35,478 nt of DNA. Source: Candidatus Zhuqueibacterota bacterium (GTDB lineage Bacteria; Zhuqueibacterota; Zhuqueibacteria; Thermofontimicrobiales; Thiofontviventaceae). The position numbers and the translations under genes are program-made. This document shows, one piece after another, positions 1 through 9,576 of this stretch. The notes beneath the pieces are model-generated. The model ran no database searches. It was not told the DNA's origin and was given only the letters and a program-made list of their open reading frames with translations. The first letter of the stretch is position 1. Every line of letters begins with the position of its first letter. The stretch spans positions 1 to 35,478 of the forward strand of contig JAFGDW010000106.1 of assembly GCA_016931935.1 (NCBI GenBank), given 5' to 3'.

Positions 1-89
1 CTGTGAATCCGTGAAATCCTGTCTAAAATATGTTTTAACATTTTCTGCCAAAAAATGTCAGAAAATAATTTCTCAGTTACTAATAAAAA

Positions 90-1040
90 TCAACTCGTAA
101 GTATTGTATAAATCTCATTAACGTCCGCGTATGATAATTCCATATCACCTGCCTTTGCCGTTTCCACAATCTGCTCAGGTTTACGAGTACCCACAATCGC
201 GGATGTTACTCCCGAACGGCGGAGTACCCAGGCAATTGCCAACTGCGCCAATGTGATATTATTCCGTTCAGCAATCGGTCGAAGCTTATCAACGATATTA
301 AGATGCTTGCTTAACAGTGGCTCCTTAAACCACGGATCATTGCTACGATAATCGTTTGCCGGCAGGTCTTTCATGCGTTCACGAGTGACTTTACCAGTAA
401 GCAATCCTTTTTGCATGGGGCTGTAAACAACCACACCAATTTGATGCTGCGCGCAATAATCCAGCAATTCGGTCTCCACATCACGGCGCAACATGCTATA
501 GGGCGGTTGCAACGAAGCAACGGGATGAATCGCCTGAATCCGTTCCAGTTGCGCAATATTAAAATTAGAAACGCCAGCGTAACGAATTTTACCTTCTTTG
601 ATAAATTCTGCCATTGCATGCCATGCGTCTTCAATATCCTCATCAGGATCGGGCCAGTGGATTTGGTAAAGATCAATCGTATCCAGTTGAAGATTGCGCA
701 GACTTGCTTCCAGTTCCCGGCGAATACTTTCTGGTTTAATCCAACTGGAAATCCGTTTCTGTTCATCACATACGCGACCACATTTTGTAGCCACAAACGG
801 ACGATGCCTGGTCTGTTTCAGGGCTTTGCCCACAACCCGTTCAGAATGCCCACAGCCGTACACCGCTGCTGTGTCAATCCAGTTTATGCCTTCATCCAAT
901 GCTTTATGAATCGCTTTGATTGAAATATCATCATCCTGATCGCCCCAGCCGAATTGCCAATCGCCACCACCAATTGCCCAGGCGCCAAAACCTACGGTTG
1001 TAAGTTCCAAATCTGTCCAGCCAAGTTTACGTGTTTGCAT
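90..1040 (-). CDS. Aldo/keto reductase
   Basis: NADPH-dependent aldo/keto reductase of the soluble TIM-barrel family, 316 aa, full length; it reduces an aldehyde or ketone that cannot be named from sequence. The family tetrad is visible: Asp56 and Tyr61 (WIDTAAVYG), Lys86 (FVATKCG) and His128 (YQIHWPDP). The C-terminal part has the usual cofactor-binding stretch around SAIVGTRKPEQI. The ATG at 1040 is preceded by AAGGATG at good spacing. It is the last gene at the left edge and is separated from katG by about 400 bp containing repeats, so it is probably transcribed alone. The family is certain; the substrate is unknown. Confidence 0.93.
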   Translation of the reverse strand: MQTRKLGWTDLELTTVGFGAWAIGGGDWQFGWGDQDDDISIKAIHKALDEGINWIDTAAVYGCGHSERVVGKALKQTRHRPFVATKCGRVCDEQKRISSWIKPESIRRELEASLRNLQLDTIDLYQIHWPDPDEDIEDAWHAMAEFIKEGKIRYAGVSNFNIAQLERIQAIHPVASLQPPYSMLRRDVETELLDYCAQHQIGVVVYSPMQKGLLTGKVTRERMKDLPANDYRSNDPWFKEPLLSKHLNIVDKLRPIAERNNITLAQLAIAWVLRRSGVTSAIVGTRKPEQIVETAKAGDMELSYADVNEIYTILTS

Positions 1041-1161
1041 GGGTCATCCTTCTTAAGATATCGCGAATTTAGCGTATTCATAAGGATTTAAACTAAATAC
1101 AACGTTTAAAAAAATCGTGCAATGTTCATGGATGCAGTGTAGACTCAGCGCAGCCTTAGTA

Positions 1162-1242
1162 CTGAGCGAAGTCGAAGGATGAAACTTCATGGCTCGACGG
1201 AGTTTGATCCTGAGCCCGACGAAGGACTCACCATGAAACTTC
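1162..1242. repeat. Imperfect tandem unit of a dispersed CTGAGCGAAGTCGAAG repeat
   Basis: The unit at 1162-1188 starts CTGAGCGAAGTCGAAGGA and ends ATGAAACTTC. A diverged copy at 1210-1242 starts CTGAGCCCGACGAAGGA and ends with the same ATGAAACTTC. The 16-mer CTGAGCGAAGTCGAAG is found again exactly at 24485-24500, so this is a dispersed intergenic repeat. Confidence 0.6.
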
Positions 1243-1359
1243 GCTGATTAAACGCTAAAATAAAATGTGAAACGCCGTACGAAGTATTATTCGGGTATTC
1301 AGCTATCTCATTCTTTAAAAACCGTATTCACGAACAAATTTGCATTCTACCATTGCGGT

Positions 1360-1387
1360 CCAGCGGCGGTGAGACACCGCCCGCTGG
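1360..1387. repeat. GC-rich hairpin with downstream plus-strand T tract
   Basis: CCAGCGGCGGTG (1360-1371) pairs with CACCGCCCGCTGG (1375-1387) around a 3-nt AGA loop, with one bulged base. A T-rich run follows on the plus strand near 1397-1411, giving terminator form in the plus direction. The genes on both sides are on the minus strand, so its role is unclear. It may mark the 3' end of katG or be a repeat element. Confidence 0.45.
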
Positions 1388-1448
1388 TACCGTTCGTTAT
1401 TTTTTTTTCTTAAAATCTATTAACGTTCATCAAAGATATTTAAATCAG

Positions 1449-3677
<2,229 letters not shown>

Positions 3678-3793
3678 TTACTTTGATGGATAATTTTGCC
3701 ACGCAGCCCACATAATTATACTGAACACGGCCATATATTGAATATTTAAATAATCCAATCTATGAACATAATATTGGTTGCTGTTGGCCTTTG

Positions 3794-3809
3794 GCTATTA
3801 GCTAATAGC
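3794..3809. repeat. Perfect 16-bp palindrome
   Basis: GCTATTAGCTAATAGC is fully self-complementary and lies between the ldh stop codon (3884) and the katG promoter region. It could be an operator or a small palindromic repeat. It has no loop, so it is a poor terminator. Confidence 0.4.
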
Positions 3810-3883
3810 GTGTTAAGGAAAAGCATAGAACTAGCCACTCGATAAATATGTTTGAAATATGACCGTTTGAACTATAACATCTT

Positions 3884-4813
3884 TTATAACTTACCAATCA
3901 CATCCCGAATGATCCCCGCCGATTTTTTCAGAGCAAGTTGTTCATCATCCGATAACTGCGTTTCAATAACGCGAACAACACCCTGTTTGCTCACCAGACA
4001 GGGTACACTCACACACACATCATCCAAATTGTACTCACCTGTCAAACGGGTGGAAACCGTGAGAATGCTGTGTTCATCCCTGATAATGGCGCCGAGAATT
4101 CGCTGAATAGCTACACTCACGCCATAATTTGTAAATCCTTTGGCTTCAATGATATGATAAGCCGAACGCCGAACAATTTCTTCAATTTCGTGGCGTGCAG
4201 CAGGCGTTATTTTTTCCTGACAATCATCACAGAACATTTCCAACGGGATGCCGGATATATTTACCGAACTCCACAGCAACACTTCACTGTCGCCATGTTC
4301 CCCGATGACATATGCGTGCACATTTCTCGCATCCACTTCAAATCGTTCACTCAATGTATAACGGAATCTCGCCGAATCGAGTACAGTGCCTGAACCAAAT
4401 ACCTGACCGATTGGCAAACCGCTATGCGCTTGCGCAACGTATGTCATCACATCCACAGGATTGGTCGCCATCAAAAAAATTGCGTCCGGGCATACCGGCA
4501 GCAGTTGATCCATGATACTGCGTATGATGGCTGCGTTACGCTGCACCAATTCAAGCCGCGATTCACCTTGTCGTTGCCGTGCACCGGCAGTGATGATCAC
4601 TACTTCAGCGCCCGCACAATTCTTGTAATCGCCGGCATATATTCTAACGGGAGGTGTAAAGAACAATCCATGATTCATATCCAACGCATGGCCGCGTGCA
4701 GTTTCTTTGTTAATATCTACCAATACAAGCTCTGTGGCCAGTCCGCTAAGCTCAAGCGTGTACGCCAGAGTTGCTCCGACATCTCCGGTTCCGATAATTG
4801 CAATTTTTGCCAT
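3884..4813 (-). CDS. ldh: L-lactate dehydrogenase-type NAD-dependent enzyme
   Basis: NAD-dependent 2-hydroxyacid dehydrogenase of the lactate/malate family, 309 aa, cytoplasmic. The N-terminal Rossmann motif is IGTGDVGATLAY with Asp33 (LVDIN) for NAD ribose binding. The active site has Arg86, Asp146, Arg149 and catalytic His173 (GEHGDS). The specificity loop reads GARQRQGESR: Gln80 occupies the position that is Gln in lactate and Arg in malate dehydrogenases, which favours pyruvate/lactate. I chose ATG 4813 because AAAAGGATC precedes it; a start nine codons upstream lacks a comparable site. It sits between katG and tpx with long gaps, so it is probably transcribed alone. The family is certain; lactate specificity is inferred from one residue. 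Confidence 0.9.
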   Translation of the reverse strand: MAKIAIIGTGDVGATLAYTLELSGLATELVLVDINKETARGHALDMNHGLFFTPPVRIYAGDYKNCAGAEVVIITAGARQRQGESRLELVQRNAAIIRSIMDQLLPVCPDAIFLMATNPVDVMTYVAQAHSGLPIGQVFGSGTVLDSARFRYTLSERFEVDARNVHAYVIGEHGDSEVLLWSSVNISGIPLEMFCDDCQEKITPAARHEIEEIVRRSAYHIIEAKGFTNYGVSVAIQRILGAIIRDEHSILTVSTRLTGEYNLDDVCVSVPCLVSKQGVVRVIETQLSDDEQLALKKSAGIIRDVIGKL

Positions 4814-4849
4814 AGTTGATCCTTTTAATGAAACGTTCAACGATCAGCT

Positions 4850-5027
4850 ATCAGCTTTCAGTGAAATGACAAATCTTGATAGTTCAATTGACAAAATATC
4901 TTGACAATAATTCAATCCTTAATTTTCAATCTCAAAAACTTTACTTGAATTAACTAAAGATTATACATCTCAGACACGAATATTTGGCATTATACAAATT
5001 ATAGAAATATTCCGGCTGAAAGCTGAT
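4850..5027. repeat. Widely spaced inverted repeat flanking an AT-rich spacer
   Basis: ATCAGCTTTCAG (4850-4861) and CTGAAAGCTGAT (5016-5027) are perfect 12-bp complements enclosing about 150 bp of AT-rich DNA upstream of ldh. The left arm is preceded by a partial repeat of the same motif (CGATCAGCT at 4841-4849). It resembles the ends of a small non-coding element. No gene lies inside. Confidence 0.4.
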
Positions 5028-5040
5028 CGCTCATTCAAAC

Positions 5041-5075
5041 AAAAACCGGGATTATCTGTGTGAGTTAATCCCGGT
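5041..5075 (-). terminator. Rho-independent terminator of tpx
   Basis: On the minus strand a perfect 10-bp stem, ACCGGGATTA (5066-5075) with TAATCCCGGT (5045-5054), is followed by TTTTTGTTTG. It lies 12 nt past the tpx stop codon and has classical terminator form. Confidence 0.85.
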
Positions 5076-5087
5076 GCTATATTCTGA

Positions 5088-5606
5088 TTAGAGTGATTTT
5101 AATGCTTTCAACGCGTTGTCATAATTTGGCTCGGCAGCCCATTCGGGATTTATCGCAACATACCGAATGAATCCATCCTTATCAATTATCCAGACTGACC
5201 TGGCCAGTAATTTGACCTCCTTCACAAGGATACCATATTTTAACGCTAAATCCCTTTCCTTATAATCAGACAATGTCTTTATATTATCCGCATGAGAGTT
5301 TCCACACCAACGTTTATTTGCATACGGTAAATCGGTACTAACATTTAGCACGACCACATTCTCATTTGTTGATGCGATTTCATTGAATTTTCTGGCCTGG
5401 GCGTCACAAACGCCCGTATCCAGCGATGGCGTAACACTAAGCACAATCACATTACCAGCAAAATCACTCAATTTCACCGGTTTCATATCATTATCTGTAA
5501 CTTCAAAATTCGGGGCTTTATCACCAACTTTCAATTCAGTACCTAACAGTGTTAAGCCTTCGCCCCGAAGTGAATATAAACCTGTTCGTTCTTGTATGTT
5601 CGACAT
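5088..5606 (-). CDS. tpx: Thiol peroxidase (Tpx, atypical 2-Cys peroxiredoxin)
   Basis: Thioredoxin-dependent peroxidase reducing H2O2 and alkyl hydroperoxides, 172 aa, family length. The peroxidatic Cys67 lies in TPSLDTGVCDAQARKFNE, with Pro60 and Thr64 of the active site. The resolving Cys101 is in RWCGNS, as in Tpx proteins that form an intramolecular disulfide. The ATG at 5606 follows AAAGGAGT. The gene has its own terminator at 5041-5075, and the spacing to the upstream superoxide reductase gene holds a hairpin, so it is probably a single-gene unit within the oxidative-stress island. Confidence 0.95.
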   Translation of the reverse strand: MSNIQERTGLYSLRGEGLTLLGTELKVGDKAPNFEVTDNDMKPVKLSDFAGNVIVLSVTPSLDTGVCDAQARKFNEIASTNENVVVLNVSTDLPYANKRWCGNSHADNIKTLSDYKERDLALKYGILVKEVKLLARSVWIIDKDGFIRYVAINPEWAAEPNYDNALKALKSL

Positions 5607-5739
5607 AAGTAACTCCTTTCAAAATAATTAATTCATCATCAATTCATACGTTCATCAACTATTTGTCATTCTATTGCTCCCATTCTGATGCTAATGTATT
5701 AGCATTGGGATGGGGGCAAAAAATCATACACGCATACCA

Positions 5740-5766
5740 TGCCACGCACTTTCGAAGTGCGTGGCA
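5740..5766 (-). terminator. Hairpin downstream of superoxide reductase gene
   Basis: A perfect 12-bp stem, TGCCACGCACTT (5740-5751) with AAGTGCGTGGCA (5755-5766), has a TCG loop and lies 9 nt past the desulfoferrodoxin stop codon. On the minus strand the T-run (TTTTTT) comes only some 10-15 nt later. It is a probable terminator, but could also be a copy of a palindromic repeat. Confidence 0.6.
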
Positions 5767-5775
5767 CATGATCGA

Positions 5776-6147
5776 TTAAGCTTTCCACAATCCGTGCAGA
5801 TTGCAAAATTCCCGTGCGCTTACTTTGTCTGCTTTTACAGTAAATGTCGCTTCCGGTTTGTCGCCCGGATTCAGGAATTTACGATGAATTCGACCGTCAC
5901 CGATCAACTCAATAAATTGAATCCAGTGTTTTTCTTCCATCGGATGTGCTACACTACCAACAGTAACCTTAATACCATCAGCGGTTTTTTCAATAACTGG
6001 AACATGTTTTTCCTTTGCAGCATCGGTTGTATTTTCGACCAGTGCATCCATGTTATTACCGCAGCACACGAGGGTACCGCTACCAACATTAAGCACTTCC
6101 ACCATATTACCACATTCGCCGCATTTGTAAATTTGCATCCGTTCCAT
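5776..6147 (-). CDS. dfx: Desulfoferrodoxin (2Fe superoxide reductase)
   Basis: Superoxide reductase, 123 aa, reducing O2- to H2O2 without making O2, a typical anaerobe enzyme. The N-terminal desulforedoxin domain has its four iron ligands, Cys9 and Cys12 (KCGECG) and Cys28 and Cys29 (VCCG). The catalytic domain shows [23 protein letters not shown] and the C-terminal [10 protein letters not shown], which supply the His4Cys site. The ATG at 6147 follows GGAGG at short spacing; a second ATG three codons on is possible. Rubrerythrin encoded next door could remove the H2O2 formed, and its rubredoxin domain or a separate rubredoxin could supply electrons. Confidence 0.95.
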   Translation of the reverse strand: MERMQIYKCGECGNMVEVLNVGSGTLVCCGNNMDALVENTTDAAKEKHVPVIEKTADGIKVTVGSVAHPMEEKHWIQFIELIGDGRIHRKFLNPGDKPEATFTVKADKVSAREFCNLHGLWKA

Positions 6148-6237
6148 GCTGCCTCCAATCTACATTAATAATTTAATTATCTATCTCATATAATCTGCAG
6201 CCAGGAGCTATCGAAATACTCCCGGCCATAAACTTCT

Positions 6238-6747
6238 TCATTTTGCAAAGGCTACAAATTTATCTTTGGAAACATTGCAAACGGGGCAGTTTGCGGGTGG
6301 CTCACCAATATGTGTAAATCCACACACAGGGCAGATATATACTGTATCGATATCAATATCGCTACCAGTATCCACTTTTGCTTTGGCATCGGCGTACATT
6401 TTTGCGTGGATTTTTTCAGCTTCCCGTGCAAAATAAATTGATTTCTCCGCGGCCTTCTCGCCTTGTAATTTAGCGATTGCATCGTAAGCAGCGTACATTT
6501 CATCGACTTCAAATGTTTCGCCATCAATGGCTTCCTGAAGGTTTTCTGCTGTTTTGTTGATATATCCCAGATTACGAGCATGGTTCGTTGCATGAACCTG
6601 TTCGGCATAGGAAATTGCTTTGAAAAGTCGGGCCACGTTGGAAAATCCCTCGCGCTCCGCCACATCACTAAAAGCCAAATATTTCACATGGGCCATCGAT
6701 TCGCCGGCCATAGCTTCATTGAGCGACTTTTCGGTCATCTTCTTCAT
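6238..6747 (-). CDS. rbr: Rubrerythrin
   Basis: Non-haem diiron peroxidase, 169 aa, reducing H2O2 to water in anaerobes. The N-terminal four-helix ferritin-like domain (about residues 1-125) carries the expected carboxylate/His ligands, for example Glu16, Glu49 with His52 (AEQVH), and Glu109/His114 (AREAEKIH). The C-terminal rubredoxin domain has Cys139/Cys142 (CPVCG) and Cys154/Cys157 (CPVC). The ATG at 6747 follows AAGGAGA. It is separated from the ferritin gene by about 200 bp holding a 13-bp hairpin and precedes the superoxide reductase gene by 90 bp, so these two may be co-transcribed. Confidence 0.96.
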   Translation of the reverse strand: MKKMTEKSLNEAMAGESMAHVKYLAFSDVAEREGFSNVARLFKAISYAEQVHATNHARNLGYINKTAENLQEAIDGETFEVDEMYAAYDAIAKLQGEKAAEKSIYFAREAEKIHAKMYADAKAKVDTGSDIDIDTVYICPVCGFTHIGEPPANCPVCNVSKDKFVAFAK

Positions 6748-6879
6748 TGATTCTGTCTCCTTACTAGTTTGAATTATATGAACAGCGAATCAACAGTGCC
6801 CCTATGTTCCTGTGTTTGCGCTATTCAGAAATAGAGTGAGTTATTCCGGAAGTTTACATGGTTTTCTATACTGATATTT

Positions 6880-6914
6880 CTTGCTTGCGAATCGAAGATC
6901 AATTCGCAAGCAAG
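6880..6914. repeat. Perfect 13-bp hairpin between ferritin and rubrerythrin genes
   Basis: CTTGCTTGCGAAT (6880-6892) and ATTCGCAAGCAAG (6902-6914) pair perfectly around a 9-nt loop, 41 nt beyond the ferritin stop codon. The T-rich flank is on the plus strand, so it is an imperfect minus-strand terminator. It may still stabilise or end the ferritin mRNA. Confidence 0.6.
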
Positions 6915-6955
6915 TATTTTACCTTCTTTATTGAAATCGATGTTATAATGCTGTT

Positions 6956-7465
6956 TTACTCAGCAGCCGGCGGTGTAAATGTGCGGGCAGCCAGTTCTTT
7001 ATCCATCATATAGATGCCGGCGCCTCTATCGCCCATCTGCTGGATTTTCTTCAACAATCCGCTCATGGTCGCTTCTTCTTCCACCTGTTCACCGATGTAC
7101 CATTGCAAAAGGTTTTGAGTAGCATAATCTCTTTCTTCAATTGCCAAATCCATTAAGCCATTAATAAGCGATGTCACATGTTGCTCGTGTTTCCAGGCTA
7201 AGTCGAACACTTCTTCCAGCGATGCAAATTCCGTTTTCGGTTGATCGAGTCCTGTCAATTTTACATCGTGACCTTGTTCATACAAGTAGTGGAAAAATTT
7301 CATGGCATGAAATCGCTCTTCCTGCTCCTGAATGATGAAAAAGTTGGAGAAGCCCTGCAAATCGAGCGATGCACAATATGCAGCCATTGACACATAGTAG
7401 TGGCCAGAATAGAGTTCGTTTTTAATCTGTTCATTTATTTTAGCAGCCATTTTGTTGGAAATCAT
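6956..7465 (-). CDS. ftn: Ferritin (non-haem, FtnA type)
   Basis: Iron-storage ferritin, 169 aa, a four-helix bundle that oxidises Fe(II) and stores Fe(III) in a 24-mer. The ferroxidase ligands are seen at Glu17 (KNELYSGHYY) and Glu50/His53 (EQEERFHAMKFF), and further acidic residues occur in EEVFDLAWKHEQH and YIGEQVEEEA. There is no haem-binding bacterioferritin methionine pattern that I can recognise. The ATG at 7465 follows GAGGTG at 5 nt. A perfect inverted repeat at 7502-7527 lies in its promoter region, and the perR-like gene is immediately upstream. Regulation by that repressor is plausible, and storing iron would limit Fenton chemistry. Confidence 0.95.
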   Translation of the reverse strand: MISNKMAAKINEQIKNELYSGHYYVSMAAYCASLDLQGFSNFFIIQEQEERFHAMKFFHYLYEQGHDVKLTGLDQPKTEFASLEEVFDLAWKHEQHVTSLINGLMDLAIEERDYATQNLLQWYIGEQVEEEATMSGLLKKIQQMGDRGAGIYMMDKELAARTFTPPAAE

Positions 7466-7501
7466 ATTATCACCTCGTATTTTTCTTTATCAAATGAATT
7501 T

Positions 7502-7527
7502 GATGCAAATCAATTGACATTTGCATC
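7502..7527 (-). promoter_or_regulatory. Perfect inverted repeat, candidate operator upstream of ferritin
   Basis: GATGCAAAT (7502-7510), 8-nt spacer, ATTTGCATC (7519-7527). On the minus strand a weak promoter can be drawn (TTGATT, 16 nt, GATAAA) with its -35 overlapping the repeat. It lies 37-62 bp upstream of the ferritin ATG and just below the perR-like gene. It is not the classical PerR or Fur box, so the binding protein is unknown. Confidence 0.55.
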
Positions 7528-7587
7528 GTGATTTAAGTCGTTATTAAATAAATTAGATGCAGTACTATGCGAAACGATGCACACAAC

Positions 7588-8001
7588 CTATGCCGATTGA
7601 GCTGTATTGCAGTTTCTGCACACACCTTTGAAATAGCTGTGCACTTCTTCAAGGATGTAGCCTTCCAGCACGGGTTTCATGCTATGAGGGCATTCCACTT
7701 CAACATCCACAATCTTACCGCACACTCGGCACTGAAAATGATGATGCGGCCCATGATTGAATTCGTACCGCATTTCTGTTTCCGATATGGTAAGCACATT
7801 TACCAGACTATGTTTCCGAAAAATATCCAGTGTATTGTAAATAGTAGCCTTGGATAAGGTTGGTACTTTCTTGTACAAATCCGAATAAATGGTTTCCACT
7901 GTCGGATGGGTATCATTTTTTTGCAAATATTCCAGAATTTTGATGCGCTGAAATGTTGGCTTAATACCATTTTGAATTAACAAATCTTTTATTTTAAACA
8001 T
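7588..8001 (-). CDS. perR: Fur-family regulator, PerR-like
   Basis: Metal-dependent repressor, 137 aa, with an N-terminal winged helix (about 1-80) and a C-terminal dimerisation domain. Structural zinc is held by Cys91/Cys94 (CRVCG) and Cys128/Cys131 (CRNC). The regulatory metal site aligns with PerR: His32 (THPT), Glu80, His86, His88 and Asp99 (KIVDV). An Asp at this last position is associated with H2O2-sensing PerR, although Glu80 replaces the usual Asp. I start at ATG 8001 rather than the TTG at 8010, which has no usable spacing to a Shine-Dalgarno sequence. It is 17 bp after the dsrE-like gene, so it ends the sulfur-carrier run and faces the ferritin and peroxidase genes it may control. 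Confidence 0.88.
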   Translation of the reverse strand: MFKIKDLLIQNGIKPTFQRIKILEYLQKNDTHPTVETIYSDLYKKVPTLSKATIYNTLDIFRKHSLVNVLTISETEMRYEFNHGPHHHFQCRVCGKIVDVEVECPHSMKPVLEGYILEEVHSYFKGVCRNCNTAQSA

Positions 8002-8018
8002 GGTTCTCAATCCGCCAA

Positions 8019-8378
8019 TTAAAACGTGACAATATCATACCCATCATTGATATACGTTCGCAAGCTTGGATGCCCGGACATATCCCCACGCAATGGCAGG
8101 CCTTGTTTTTTTGCAGCCTCAAGCGCACCCATTTTCGCAGCGCATGCCTGACAGACTGCATCAATCAATCCCGTTTGTTTAACTTGTGCGTACAGCGGTG
8201 CAAATGGTTTGGATGCATCCGCCAATTCGGCAATTTGTTTTGTGGCCGATCCTTCGATCACAACCTTTACTTCCATACCGTTGGTGTGCATATCAAGCGC
8301 ATTGAGTAACACGTGGGCAAAACACATGGTTTCGCCGTTGAACGCCACCAGGACTAGTTTCTTTTTTGATTCAGTCAT
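8019..8378 (-). CDS. DsrE-family sulfur-carrier-like protein
   Basis: Small cytoplasmic protein of the DsrE/DsrF fold, 119 aa. These proteins bind persulfide sulfur on cysteines and pass it between carriers. Visible candidates are Cys19 and the pair Cys76/Cys79 (AVCQACAAKMG). The N-terminal beta strand (KKLVLVAFNG) and the glycine-rich end (GYDIVTF) fit the fold. I prefer ATG 8378, which has AAGGTG 8 nt upstream and lies 2 nt after the tusA stop. An alternative ATG at 8384 would overlap that stop (ATGA) but has almost no spacer. Tight coupling with tusA suggests the two act together in sulfur transfer. Confidence 0.8.
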   Translation of the reverse strand: MTESKKKLVLVAFNGETMCFAHVLLNALDMHTNGMEVKVVIEGSATKQIAELADASKPFAPLYAQVKQTGLIDAVCQACAAKMGALEAAKKQGLPLRGDMSGHPSLRTYINDGYDIVTF

Positions 8379-8380
8379 GT

Positions 8381-8611
8381 TCATTTCACCTTTTTAACAA
8401 AGACATGAAACTCATCACCATCGATATCCTGTCCGAGATATTCGTGCCCGGTCATCTTGCACCAGCTAGGCATATCTTCTTCAATTCCAGGATCATCGGC
8501 TACAATTTCCAGCACGTGGCCAACATTCATTTCCTTTATCATTTCTGCTGTTTTGATGATTGGCATCGGGCAATAAAGTCCCAAACAATCTAATGTGCGG
8601 TTGGCTTTCAT
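8381..8611 (-). CDS. tusA: TusA/SirA-family sulfur carrier
   Basis: Sulfurtransferase of the TusA/SirA/YedF family, 76 aa, which carries a persulfide for tRNA thiolation, molybdenum cofactor or sulfur metabolism. The family signature is complete: LDCLGLYCPMPI with the conserved CPxP cysteine Cys14. A second cysteine, Cys9, and Cys51 (SWCKMTGH) are also present. It is joined to the DsrE-like gene by a stop/start junction. Classic TusA accepts sulfur from IscS; here the IscS gene nearby lacks key catalytic residues, so the direction of sulfur flow is open. The ATG at 8611 has GGGAGT about 10 nt upstream. Confidence 0.92.
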   Translation of the reverse strand: MKANRTLDCLGLYCPMPIIKTAEMIKEMNVGHVLEIVADDPGIEEDMPSWCKMTGHEYLGQDIDGDEFHVFVKKVK

Positions 8612-9054
8612 TTAATTGCTGACTCCCGTTAATTTATACTCAAGCTGAATGGTAGTTGAATGAAAGCATATAGTTAATTAATCAAAATTTGTAACTATTT
8701 AGTCGTGTTGTCATTCCGGCTGGATTCCGCGTTTTTTGCGGAAGGAATGCGACCCGTTTCCCAGGGAAGTCCTGTGGGCCGGAATCTCCGTAATATCTAC
8801 GTTTGGATGAAGGAGATTCCGGTATCCCGCTGAAAAGAAGCGGGAACCGGAATGACAAGTGGCTGAATAAGTACCAAAATTTAAATATTAGAAGTCGAAG
8901 CATTTTATTGTTTGCGTTCGATTTGCTTACACTCATAAATATTTCTTTCGTCAAATGTTGATCCGCACAAATTAATAGCAATAGTGCAGGTCTTATTTCT
9001 TTATCTGCGTCCTGTGGGAATTTATTTTATGTCAACGAAAGATTTATACTCAAT
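8612..9054. other. Intergenic region carrying a palindromic repeat element
   Basis: About 440 bp between the drsE2-type gene and tusA. It is occupied largely by the inverted-repeat element at 8709-8857. The one open frame across it reads through the hairpins and shows no coding character. A tusA promoter may lie at its proximal end, but I could not define one convincingly. Confidence 0.7.
8709..8857. repeat. Composite palindromic repeat element (REP/MITE-like)
   Basis: A 149-bp element bounded by perfect inverted termini TGTCATTCCGG (8709-8719) and CCGGAATGACA (8847-8857). Inside are three further hairpins: TTCCGC/GCGGAA (8725-8743), GGAATCTCC/GGAGATTCC (8781-8820) and TCCCGCT/AGCGGGA (8825-8845). 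TCATTCCGG-type palindromes are widespread intergenic repeats in many bacteria. Without other copies in this window, mobility is an inference. Confidence 0.8.
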
Positions 9055-9576
9055 TTAAATAAACAATGTTACCGCACTGTCTTTCGCGTCAGCGAGAAAC
9101 GATGCCACACCAGCAATGTTCGTTACTTCCGGAATTAAATTATCTTTTGGAATTCCCATCACTCCCATACTGGTGGAACAAGCCGTCATTTTAATGCCAA
9201 GTGAATGAGCAGTTTGCAGCATCTCTTTGAGTCCGGGGATTCGTGATTTTTTCATGATCGCCTTCAACATCATTGCACCCATGCCGCCCATATTCAGCCT
9301 GGAAATCGGACGATTGTTTGGACCGGGTTTAACCATCCAGCCAAACACCCGCTGCATCCAGTTGACGCCCCTGACTTTTTTCCCTTCCTGGTGAATCAGC
9401 TTCAAGCCCCAAAATGTAAAGAACATATTCACTTTCATCCCGGATGCCGCAGCACCGGTAGCTATAATAAAACTGGCCAGAATTTTATCGAGATCACCGC
9501 TGAACACAACCAGAGTTAACATATTTTTATCCCCATCCGGATTCACGCGAATGGGATCGTTGCCGTTAGTGATCAT
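9055..9576 (-). CDS. DsrE/DsrF/DrsH-like (DrsE2) family protein
   Basis: Member of the DsrE/F/DrsH-like family, 173 aa, linked to persulfide handling and often found with TusA and rhodanese genes. Recognisable stretches are VVFSGDLDKILASFIIATGA, FFTFWGL, NMGGMGAMMLK and TACSTSMGVMGI, with the single conserved Cys133. The hydrophobic, methionine-rich middle is typical and suggests peripheral membrane contact. The start at 9576 overlaps the iscU end by 11 bp, indicating translational coupling. A second ATG at 9522, with GGGGAT upstream, would begin right at the conserved domain and is a serious alternative. Coupling to iscU suggests it supplies or receives sulfur from the Fe-S scaffold. Confidence 0.85.
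   Translation of the reverse strand: MITNGNDPIRVNPDGDKNMLTLVVFSGDLDKILASFIIATGAAASGMKVNMFFTFWGLKLIHQEGKKVRGVNWMQRVFGWMVKPGPNNRPISRLNMGGMGAMMLKAIMKKSRIPGLKEMLQTAHSLGIKMTACSTSMGVMGIPKDNLIPEVTNIAGVASFLADAKDSAVTLFI

Larger units (their letters stand above)
1041..1448. other. Intergenic region with repeats, no gene
   Basis: About 400 bp between katG and the aldo/keto reductase gene. It contains two imperfect copies of a unit beginning CTGAGC and ending ATGAAACTTC (1162-1188 and 1210-1242) and a GC-rich hairpin at 1360-1387. I see no open frame with a ribosome-binding site and coding character. Confidence 0.7.

Noticed and set aside
411..923. Plus-strand open frame of 170 codons within the aldo/keto reductase gene
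   Set aside because: It lies antisense to a fully conserved enzyme and has the composition expected of a shadow frame.
3715..3720. Classical PerR box at the katG promoter
   Set aside because: Only a TATAAT-like element with short flanking symmetry is seen; a full TTATAAT-type dyad is not present.
8682..8981. Minus-strand open frame of 99 codons
   Set aside because: It runs across the palindromic element at 8709-8857 and its residues simply translate the hairpins. There is no ribosome-binding site or protein-like composition.
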